Of a stretch of DNA of 7,073 nucleotides, positions 1 to 4,404 are shown in pieces. The stretch covers positions 1 to 7,073 of the forward strand of contig CALBRY010000434.1 of NCBI GenBank assembly GCA_937927665.1, in the 5' to 3' direction. The translations under genes and the position numbers were made by a program. Position 1 is the first letter of the stretch; the number at the start of each line of letters is the position of its first letter. A model generated the notes under the pieces. That model searched no databases. It was given only the letters and a program-made list of their open reading frames with translations, and was not told where the DNA came from. Source of the stretch: an uncultured Chloroflexota bacterium (lineage in GTDB: Bacteria; Chloroflexota; Anaerolineae; Aggregatilineales; Phototrophicaceae).

Positions 1-110
1 TGCGTCAACAACTCGCCGTCGTCCGCCGTCGACAGAAGCGCGCACCGACTCTCTCGCGCTTCGAGAAACTTCTGTTTGCTACCCCGTACCGTGTAAAAAC
101 TCGTCCTTAA
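1..110 (+). pseudogene. N-terminal fragment of an IS transposase (DDE, integrase-core family), cut at an IS end
   Basis: Reading from base 3, the frame gives RQQLAVVRRRQKRAPTLSRF followed by EKLLFA. This aligns with residues 30 to about 55 of the complete transposase in this window (RQQVRVLQRKAHQPKRFSRL, then EKTLLAAFA). It is therefore the N-terminal helical part of a related but diverged transposase, on the plus strand, whose start lies before the window. Homology stops at about base 80-83, exactly where an IS-type terminal repeat begins (83-102). The frame then runs through that repeat (TPYRVKTRP) to a TAA at 108-110. All catalytic residues are missing, so it cannot be functional. Homology is seen directly; that an insertion or IS-mediated deletion cut the gene is inference. 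Confidence 0.75.
83..102. repeat. IS-type terminal inverted repeat, left copy of a perfect 20-bp pair
   Basis: CCCGTACCGTGTAAAAACTC is the exact reverse complement of bases 3077-3096. After one mismatch the match continues with TCCT. It also resembles both ends of the IS at 961-2192 (YACCGTGTG-AAAA-CTCA), so it belongs to the same IS group. The bases after it (GTCCTTAAG) resemble the transposase-3'-side ends (ATCCTGAG) more than the 5'-side end (CAGCCGATG), suggesting the 3' end of a minus-strand element. It abuts the transposase fragment to its left. Confidence 0.8.
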
Positions 111-232
111 GTATATTTCTCCTTGAGCAAGTCTCGAACTGTCTGCTTGATCTGCTCGCTGAAAATTGAGTCATTTGCAGTGTAAGTAATTATGACCGAA
201 ACTCTACAAAACAATGTTTGATGTTTGGGCGC
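107..232 (-). pseudogene. Possible C-terminal remnant of an unidentified protein
   Basis: A minus-strand frame, open from a TGA at 233-235 to a TAA at 107-109, encodes 41 residues ending TANDSIFSEQIKQTVRDLLK followed by EKYT. The last 20 residues would form a plausible amphipathic helix and look more protein-like than random. The frame contains TTG but no ATG and no ribosome binding site. It overlaps the start region of the lipoprotein gene's leader, and its stop sits just inside the IS-type repeat. I do not recognise the parent protein. A chance open frame is a real alternative. Confidence 0.2.
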
Positions 233-254
233 TCAAAGAGCCTTAGCCGCAGTT

Positions 255-259
255 GGAAG
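255..259 (+). promoter_or_regulatory. Ribosome binding site deciding the lipoprotein start
   Basis: GGAAG lies 7 bases before the ATG at 267. It supports that ATG over the in-frame TTG at 225, which has no such site and would put 14 mostly polar residues before the signal peptide. Just upstream (224-237), TTTGGGCGCTCAAA is a near-palindrome with two mismatches. It could be an operator, but nothing else supports that. Confidence 0.6.
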
Positions 260-266
260 TGATTTC

Positions 267-839
267 ATGAAGCGTTTGCTGCTCGCACGTTTATCGCTTG
301 TGTGCATTTTGCTTGCGATTGTTGTGTTACTGACAGGTTGTGGACAATCTGCTCCGACCCTGACTCCGTTGCCGTCACCGACCCCATCCCTGACTCCGAC
401 CCTGACCTCAACCCCGAACCCGTCCCGAACCCCATCCCCCGAACCCACCCGCGCACCTGCCATACCCGAAGCGGGGATTGAATTGATCAGCGGACTGCCG
501 GATGGGTGCGTGAATACGGATCAGAATCAAAGCACAGTGTTTGGCTTTAATGTGGTCTACCACACCGTTACCACAGGTAATTACCAGACGGGTACGCTGG
601 TCGCATCCGACGGGGCAGTACTGGCAAACGTCAATTCTGAGACTGAAAACCGGGATGGTGAAGGGCTGTGGGGATTTTATCCGTCTGCCTTTGATTATCC
701 TGCGAACACCTCGCTGACGATGACGCTGACTACCTATTCGGGCATTGACGCAACCACATCCATCAGCAGCATCAGCACCCTCACTTACAATTGCACGACC
801 GGGGATGCTATCAGCCAGACCTATACACGCGGGGAATAA
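267..839 (+). CDS. Small secreted lipoprotein with a Thr/Pro/Ser linker, function unknown
   Basis: The 190-residue product starts with a lipoprotein signal peptide: MKRLLLAR, a hydrophobic stretch (about 9-22) and the lipobox LLTGC with the lipidated cysteine at 25. Residues 28-66 are a low-complexity TP/SP/NP linker, typical of a spacer holding a domain away from the membrane. Residues 68-190 form one compact domain rich in Thr, Ser, Val and Tyr, consistent with a beta-sandwich. It contains two cysteines (81 and 176, near its two ends) that could form a disulfide. I do not recognise this domain as a named family. The start at 267 is chosen for its ribosome binding site and signal peptide position. 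The gene stands alone, between IS-type repeats and transposase remnants, so it may be a passenger or simply a survivor of rearrangement. A TTG start at 225 is less likely. The coding call is strong; any binding or adhesion role would be a guess. Confidence 0.85.
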   Translation: MKRLLLARLSLVCILLAIVVLLTGCGQSAPTLTPLPSPTPSLTPTLTSTPNPSRTPSPEPTRAPAIPEAGIELISGLPDGCVNTDQNQSTVFGFNVVYHTVTTGNYQTGTLVASDGAVLANVNSETENRDGEGLWGFYPSAFDYPANTSLTMTLTTYSGIDATTSISSISTLTYNCTTGDAISQTYTRGE

Positions 840-893
840 TTCCGGCATTTATATCTGTATGACGCGAAGATTACTTCCGAAAAGGAAAATGTC

Positions 894-959
894 TAATGCT
901 GCCTCTCAACGGTAATCATGAACAATGCTTCCTAATGTAGTCAGTGAGGTGGCACCCTG
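894..959 (-). pseudogene. Decayed C-terminal tail of another IS transposase
   Basis: On the minus strand, codons from 959 down to 897 read QGATSLTTLGSIVHDYR, then TGA, then EAA. The intact transposase nearby ends QGPIHRSDVLGGIIHDYHRK followed by AA, so the LG-I-HDY-R/K-AA signature is recognisable, with TGA at a position where the family has Arg (a CGA to TGA change would explain it). The sequence beyond the tail shows no terminal repeat within 60 bases. On the other side it directly touches the end of the IS at 961. This makes it a third, separate copy of the family, now reduced to about 22 codons. The match is short, so some doubt remains. Confidence 0.6.
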
Positions 960-960
960 C

Positions 961-978
961 GCACCGTGTGAAAACTCA
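961..978. repeat. IS terminal inverted repeat, transposase 3' side
   Basis: GCACCGTGTGAAAACTCA pairs with the repeat at 2174-2192. It also shares the core ACCGTGT-AAAA-CTC with the repeats at 83-102 and 3077-3096. The inner sequence ATCCTGAG is shared with the 3077-3096 end, marking both as transposase-3'-side ends. Confidence 0.8.
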
Positions 979-1012
979 TCCTGAGGGAGCAAAGTACGGA
1001 AATTCTCTTGTG

Positions 1013-2089
1013 CTAGGCAGCCTTGCGATGGTAATCGTGGATGATCCCGCCTAATACATCGCTTCGGTGGATTGGACCCTGATCAAGCCTTTCTGATGTC
1101 GCTTCCGGTATCTTTTGATGCAGACCTTGATGCGGACGCCGATGATTGTAGTAGTTCGCGTATTCCTTCAACACCGCGTGCAGATGACGTTCATTGACAA
1201 TGAGGAGATGGTTGCGACATTCCTGTCGGACGGAGCGCACCCAACGTTCTGCATAAGCATTGGCATTTGGCGCTCGGACAGGTGTACGAATCACCTCAAT
1301 GTTCTGTGCAGCAAAGACCCTGTCGAAGGCGGACGAGAATTTGGCATCGTGATCATGAATGAGAAATCTAAACGTGGGTGTTCGCTCTTCGACTTCCCAG
1401 CTAAGCTGGCGCGCTTGTTGGGTGACCCAAGCGGAAGTTGGATATTCGGTGCAGCCCGTGACGTGGACGCGCCGAGTTCCCAGTTCGATAAAGAACAGGA
1501 CATAGATGGTTTTCAGCCAGAGGGTTTCGACGGTCAAAAAATCACACGCCAGCATCTGCTGCCGATAATGACGGAGAAATGTTTGCCAACTACTTTTCGG
1601 CTGGCGCTTGGATGTAGGCGAAATTCCAAAGCGCTTGAGTAGATTACGAACGGTGGAACGGTCAATGGAGAAGCCAAGTTTGAGTAATTCGCCTTCGATT
1701 CGATCATACCCCCAACGGGCATTTTCCCGTGCGAACTTGATTACCAGCGCTTCCAACTCAGGACTGACGTGCGGACGTCCGACTGAAGCTTTCGGCTGGA
1801 ATGTCCATTCACGTCGAACCAGCTCACGATGCCAGCGCAGCACGGTATCCGGCTTGAAGATCAGTATTGGCTCCAGTTGTGCTTGAAAGTCACGAGTGAT
1901 TTGTTTCATCCTCGCGGCAAAGGCAGCCAATAGAGTTTTTTCTAGGCGAGAGAAGCGTTTCGGCTGGTGCGCTTTGCGTTGTAGTACCCGGACTTGCTGC
2001 CGAAGTAGCAAACTCTGAATGTCTTTTTGCGTTTCAGGCAACTGAAGGACAAAGAACAGATCAAGGACAGAGGAAAACAGGTGAACCAA
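1013..2089 (-). CDS. IS transposase, DDE integrase-core (rve) family
   Basis: This enzyme would cut and join the ends of its own element. The 358-residue product has an N-terminal helical part (about 1-60), a helix-turn-helix-like region (about 75-155, with KPDTVLRWHRE and RWGYDRIEGELLKLG) and an integrase catalytic core (about 175-325). Likely catalytic residues are D183 (ACDF), D246 (HDHDAKF) and E281 (NAYAERW), with 34 residues between the last two, close to the DDx34-35E spacing of IS3/IS481/IS630-type enzymes. YNHRRPHQGL (314-323) is the usual C-terminal motif of this family. The protein ends with a Gly-Gly/HDY tail. The start is uncertain: the frame opens after a TAA and offers only TTG at 2087-2089, without a ribosome binding site, while an ATG at 2121 lies in another frame. 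The N-terminus may thus be damaged or weakly translated, though the catalytic core is intact. Confidence 0.9.
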   Translation of the reverse strand: MVHLFSSVLDLFFVLQLPETQKDIQSLLLRQQVRVLQRKAHQPKRFSRLEKTLLAAFAARMKQITRDFQAQLEPILIFKPDTVLRWHRELVRREWTFQPKASVGRPHVSPELEALVIKFARENARWGYDRIEGELLKLGFSIDRSTVRNLLKRFGISPTSKRQPKSSWQTFLRHYRQQMLACDFLTVETLWLKTIYVLFFIELGTRRVHVTGCTEYPTSAWVTQQARQLSWEVEERTPTFRFLIHDHDAKFSSAFDRVFAAQNIEVIRTPVRAPNANAYAERWVRSVRQECRNHLLIVNERHLHAVLKEYANYYNHRRPHQGLHQKIPEATSERLDQGPIHRSDVLGGIIHDYHRKAA

Positions 2090-2173
2090 AGCAAACCAGA
2101 ACAGAAGCGCACCTTATCCATAACGAAACGTCGGTTGTAAAACAGTTTTTCCTTTTCACTTTCGAGCATCGGC

Positions 2174-2192
2174 TGAGTTTTTCACACGGTAC
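2174..2192. repeat. IS terminal inverted repeat, transposase 5' side
   Basis: TGAGTTTTTCACACGGTAC is the partner of 961-978. Right outside it the reading frame of a truncated gene begins, marking the insertion or deletion junction. Confidence 0.8.
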
Positions 2193-2194
2193 GC

Positions 2195-2572
2195 GCCTTC
2201 TTTGAGGAGCAGGGCGGGGTATCGGGGCTGCTGGAGGCGATTGCGACGACCGCTGAGATGGATGAACAGATCAGCGAAGGTAAGGCGCTCAGTGATCGCG
2301 AAGAAGCTGTGCTGCAAGCACTCGAACTCTTGACCCGCGGACGCAACCAACTCACATGGATCAAAGCGAATGACCTGCGGGAACGGGTGGCTCGGTTGCT
2401 TGGGCAGGCCTCCGATCGGATGGGGGATGGTCAATGGATCGGGCATATCATCAAGCGATTGCATTTGGCGGACGAGGGACGACGTAAGCGCGCGAACGAT
2501 GGGATTACCTACGCGATCCAGCCGGACGAAGTACTCGATATGATGCGTCGCTACGATGTTCTACCAGTGTAG
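2195..2572 (+). pseudogene. C-terminal remnant of a protein ending in a winged-helix-like domain, truncated by the IS
   Basis: The frame is open from the IS border to TAG at 2570-2572 and encodes 125 residues. Upstream in the same frame is a TGA within the IS end, so there is no natural beginning. An ATG at 2258 (M22) is available, but no ribosome binding site precedes it, and residues 1-21 (AFFEEQGGVSGLLEAIATTA, E) look like real protein sequence continuing beyond the cut. Residues about 58-115 (NDLRERVARLLG, WIGHIIKRLHLA, then ITYAIQPDEVLDMMRRY) fit a helix-helix-wing arrangement. This resembles the C-terminal winged helix of phage or plasmid primase-helicase-like ATPases, but that link is only by pattern. 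No ATPase or primase motif survives. The N-terminal part is not found left of the IS, so a deletion accompanied the insertion. The gene is most likely non-functional. Confidence 0.6.
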
Positions 2573-2590
2573 TTTTATATAAGGAAGCGA

Positions 2591-2658
2591 AAAACCGTTC
2601 ACACCCTACACACCCTTCACTTCTTCCCTCAGTACCCGTGAATGGTGTGAACGGTTTT
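2591..2658. repeat. Long perfect inverted repeat (15-bp arms) able to form a hairpin
   Basis: AAAACCGTTCACACC at 2591-2605 is the exact reverse complement of GGTGTGAACGGTTTT at 2644-2658, with a 38-base loop. Inside the loop TTCAC (2616-2620) could pair with GTGAA, and the left arm is followed by two similar units (CTACACACC, CTTCAC). A third GTTCACAC lies at about 2682-2689. It starts 18 bases after the stop of the truncated gene. It could act as a transcription end, but the tract after the right arm has only four Ts, so a binding site or the relic of an iteron-like array is equally possible. Confidence 0.6.
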
Positions 2659-2884
2659 CGGAGGTTGGACCCATTCCAATCCTCTGTTCACACAGCTGCG
2701 CATCCTGCCGATCTTGTCCGACCCGCATCATCACGACTAACGCGACACGGCCCGATTTCTCGTATGTTAGACTTCTAAGCCGCCGCCGAACCGTCGATTC
2801 TTTGCTCTCCATCAGCTGCGGACAGTAATCAGCACAGCGAGGGCAACCGGCGCAAGCTAATGGGCGTGTGCTCGTTGACGACTG
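2606..2884 (-). pseudogene. Doubtful gene fragment with a cysteine cluster and helix-turn-helix-like segment
   Basis: The minus-strand frame is open from a TGA at 2885-2887 and encodes LACAGCPRCADYCPQLM, followed by ESKESTVRRRLRSL and EKSGRVALV. CAGCPRCADYCP fits the CxxCxxCxxxCP pattern of 4Fe-4S ferredoxin sites, and STVRRRLRSL resembles a DNA-recognition helix. The only ATG (2810-2812) follows the cysteines, and no ATG, GTG or TTG precedes them. The 3' end of the frame runs into the hairpin. A fragment of an unidentified gene or a chance frame in GC-rich DNA are both possible; I lean towards chance or a relic. Confidence 0.2.
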
Positions 2885-2970
2885 TCATGCTGAACCCGGA
2901 GAAATACAGCGTGGATAAGGTTTTTTGCTACTACAGGCAGCATTTCCCCTCGACAGATGATGAAACTCCC

Positions 2971-3042
2971 GCTCAAGGAGCGATCCATCGTCGCGATATA
3001 CTGGGCGGAATTGTCCATGACTACTATCGTGATGCCGCGTAA
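2971..3042 (+). pseudogene. C-terminal tail of an IS transposase (second related element)
   Basis: The plus-strand frame ends AQGAIHRRDILGGIVHDYYR, then DAA and TAA at 3040-3042. This matches the last 22 residues of the complete transposase (DQGPIHRSDVLGGIIHDYHR, then KAA) with 15 or 16 identities, but the DNA has clearly diverged, so it is a different member of the family. Residues upstream of A/Q (2860-2970) show no transposase similarity, so the rest of the gene is gone. Thirty-four bases after the stop lies the matching terminal repeat, so the 3' end of the element survives intact. Confidence 0.75.
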
Positions 3043-3076
3043 AACGAGGAAACCAAGCTGGTTCCCTGCTCAGGAT

Positions 3077-3096
3077 GAGTTTTTACACGGTACGGG
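3077..3096. repeat. IS terminal inverted repeat, right copy of a perfect 20-bp pair
   Basis: GAGTTTTTACACGGTACGGG is the exact reverse complement of 83-102. It ends the transposase remnant at 2971-3042, preceded by CTCAGGAT as at the 3' side of the complete IS (CTCAGGAT before GAGTTTTCACACGG). No target duplication with the left copy is visible. Confidence 0.8.
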
Positions 3097-3138
3097 CACA
3101 ATCAAGCACAAATGGGAACTGAGCTGTACCCCACGGAG

Positions 3139-3271
3139 TGGTTCTTCCGCAAAGCCTGTTAAAGTCTACATATCATAAGTTCCCCTCACGAAAAAAGAGG
3201 CGTGAGTAAAGCGAATCCTCAGAAATGTTTTTTCGCATCAGATTGGTTCAACATCAAATGCGGAAGAACCA
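3139..3271. repeat. Short unit bounded by a 12-bp inverted repeat, containing a small hairpin
   Basis: TGGTTCTTCCGC at 3139-3150 is the exact reverse complement of GCGGAAGAACCA at 3260-3271. Between them, CTCACG (3185-3190) and CGTGAG (3201-3206) form a 6-bp stem. On the minus strand its 10-base loop contains six Ts, about 100 bases past the esterase stop, so it might weakly end transcription of that operon. The 133-bp unit has no open frame of note. It could be a miniature transposable element or a coincidental repeat; no flanking duplication is seen. Confidence 0.35.
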
Positions 3272-3304
3272 TAATGATGGTCGTACTTGCGGTGATTTTT
3301 CTAA

Positions 3305-4267
3305 CTACAAGGCTTGCATGAACTGGAAAATCGTATCGTCAATTCGTGGTAGCCATTCGTGACCAAAATCCGGATACACTGCGAGCGATTTAGGGGATGT
3401 GATCTTATTGTAAACAGCAAATTGAGTGGAGGGTGGACAGACGGTATCCATCAGCCCCACGCCCATAAGTACCTCTGCACGAATGCGCGGTGCCAAGTGC
3501 TGCACGTCGATGTAGCCCAGTTGGGTGAAGATCGCGACTTCTCGCTGGTGTAGCGGATCGTGATTGCGGAAGTAGGTGCGAAGCTCCTCATAGGCATCTT
3601 TAGCCTGATCCATCTGCCATACCCGTTGATAATCGCACAGAAAGGGATGGATTGGTGCGGCGCGGCGGATTCGTGGCTCTAGCGCTGCACACGCGAGGGT
3701 GAGACCACCCCCCTGGCTACCACCAGTTACGCCAACACGACCCTGATCGACTTCCGGCATATCCATAACGATCCGCGCAAGCTGCGCCGTATCAAGGAAG
3801 ATATACCGAAATAACAGGTTTTCAGGAGGGCCATCCAGTCCGCGAATGATATGACCTGTATGAGTGGTGCCTTTGTGCCCACCGACATCCTCGGACAGAC
3901 CGCCTTGCCCACGACAGTCCATCGCAGCCACCACAAATCCTTGTGCTGCGTAAGGCAATAACTCAATCCACTGGTGTGAAGCGCCTGCATAGCCGTGAAA
4001 CATCAATAGGGCGGGGTGAGTGCCGGAACGCTGCAACGGTCGCACGAACTTGGCATGAATGCGCGCGCCCCGCACACCGGTGAAATATAGATGAAAACAT
4101 TCAGCGAATCCGCTCCCAAAATCAGTGGCGACCAACTCGACCTGAGGGTCTGTTTGTTTCATCTCAGCAAGCGCTGAGTCCCAGAAGGTATCGAAATCGA
4201 TGGGACGAGGATTCGTGCCTTGATAGGTTTTCAATTCATCGAAAGGCAGATCGAATAAGAGCGGCAT
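3305..4267 (-). CDS. Carbohydrate esterase family 7: acetyl xylan esterase / cephalosporin-C deacetylase
   Basis: The enzyme hydrolyses acetyl esters from short acetylated sugars such as xylo-oligosaccharides and, in characterised relatives, cephalosporin C. The 320 residues match the usual CE7 length of about 320. Family signatures are all present: HGYAG (91-95, with Tyr93 near the oxyanion hole), CRGQGG (118-123, the RGQ motif), GGSQGG with nucleophile Ser184, Asp274 in GLMDTV, and GHE with His303. These positions closely match known CE7 enzymes, so activity is very likely. There is no signal peptide, so it acts in the cytoplasm, as usual for CE7. The start at 4265-4267 has GGGAGA five bases upstream. 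An upstream extension to 4357 adds 30 residues not found in the family. It follows the transporter gene on the same strand after 137 bases, in which a possible promoter lies, so it may be partly independently expressed. Confidence 0.95.
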   Translation of the reverse strand: MPLLFDLPFDELKTYQGTNPRPIDFDTFWDSALAEMKQTDPQVELVATDFGSGFAECFHLYFTGVRGARIHAKFVRPLQRSGTHPALLMFHGYAGASHQWIELLPYAAQGFVVAAMDCRGQGGLSEDVGGHKGTTHTGHIIRGLDGPPENLLFRYIFLDTAQLARIVMDMPEVDQGRVGVTGGSQGGGLTLACAALEPRIRRAAPIHPFLCDYQRVWQMDQAKDAYEELRTYFRNHDPLHQREVAIFTQLGYIDVQHLAPRIRAEVLMGVGLMDTVCPPSTQFAVYNKITSPKSLAVYPDFGHEWLPRIDDTIFQFMQAL

Positions 4268-4272
4268 GAGAT

Positions 4273-4278
4273 TCTCCC
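4273..4278 (-). promoter_or_regulatory. Ribosome binding site of the CE7 esterase
   Basis: GGGAGA on the minus strand, five bases before the ATG at 4267, fixes the start at the family-typical MPLLFDLPF and excludes the 30-residue longer frame. Confidence 0.65.
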
Positions 4279-4283
4279 ATTGT

Positions 4284-4312
4284 AAAATACAGTGGACGAT
4301 GTGGGTCGTCAA
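4284..4312 (-). promoter_or_regulatory. Possible promoter of the esterase gene
   Basis: On the minus strand TTGACG (4307-4312) and TATTTT (4284-4289) are separated by exactly 17 bases, close to the sigma-70 consensus. Initiation about 7 bases further would fall at the ribosome binding site and leave a leader of only around 10 bases. The position is thus a little tight, which lowers confidence. It would allow the esterase to be expressed apart from the transporter. Confidence 0.35.
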
Positions 4313-4404
4313 AGAAATGCATAATAGCTTTTCTACGACACGCATTTCCCAAATCAAGAACAGCGACTTTAGGCTACAGACGATGTCAAAAAACGTTGTG
4401 AGCG

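Larger units (their letters stand above)
961..2192 (-). mobile_element. Nearly complete insertion sequence, about 1.23 kb, single transposase gene
   Basis: The element is bounded by imperfect terminal inverted repeats: GCACCGTGTGAAAACTCA at 961-978, and TGAGTTTTTCACACGGTAC at 2174-2192, whose complement is GTACCGTGTGAAAAACTCA. They differ by one base and one extra A. One transposase gene fills the interior, with about 50 bp of non-coding sequence on its 3' side and 100 bp on its 5' side. No convincing target duplication is visible. GCGC occurs at 959-962 and 2193-2196, but using it would make the two ends unequal. To the right, the element cuts into an open frame encoding a winged-helix-like protein tail; to the left it abuts an older transposase remnant. 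The exact boundary could shift by 2-4 bases. Family assignment (IS3/IS481-like integrase core) is from general resemblance only. Confidence 0.85.
2573..2970. other. Gene-poor region between the truncated gene and the transposase tail
   Basis: This stretch of about 400 bases has no gene I would defend. It contains the hairpin at 2591-2658 and then short open frames on both strands. On the plus strand a frame is open from after a TAA at about 2776-2778 and merges with the transposase tail at 2971; its translation resembles nothing I know. On the minus strand a frame (2606-2884) carries a cysteine cluster and a helix-like segment, listed separately. Confidence 0.5.

Noticed and set aside
225..266. 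Longer lipoprotein frame starting at TTG 225
   Set aside because: It would place 14 polar residues before a complete signal peptide, and the ribosome binding site fits the ATG at 267.
233..463. Gly/Val/Arg-rich minus-strand frames opposite the lipoprotein linker
   Set aside because: These are the mirror of the TP-rich repeat coding; composition is explained by the repeated CCG/ACC codons on the plus strand.
1115..1642. Plus-strand frame of 175 codons across the transposase gene
   Set aside because: Its opposite strand encodes a well-recognised transposase with catalytic motifs; this frame resembles no protein.
959..2196. GCGC on both sides of the IS as a 4-bp target duplication
   Set aside because: Using it would make the two ends begin at different points of the repeat (ACC versus GTACC). 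Four GC-only bases in this GC-rich junction are easily coincidental.
4384..4389. TTGACA on the minus strand after the transporter stop as a promoter -35 box
   Set aside because: No acceptable -10 box lies 15 to 19 bases downstream.
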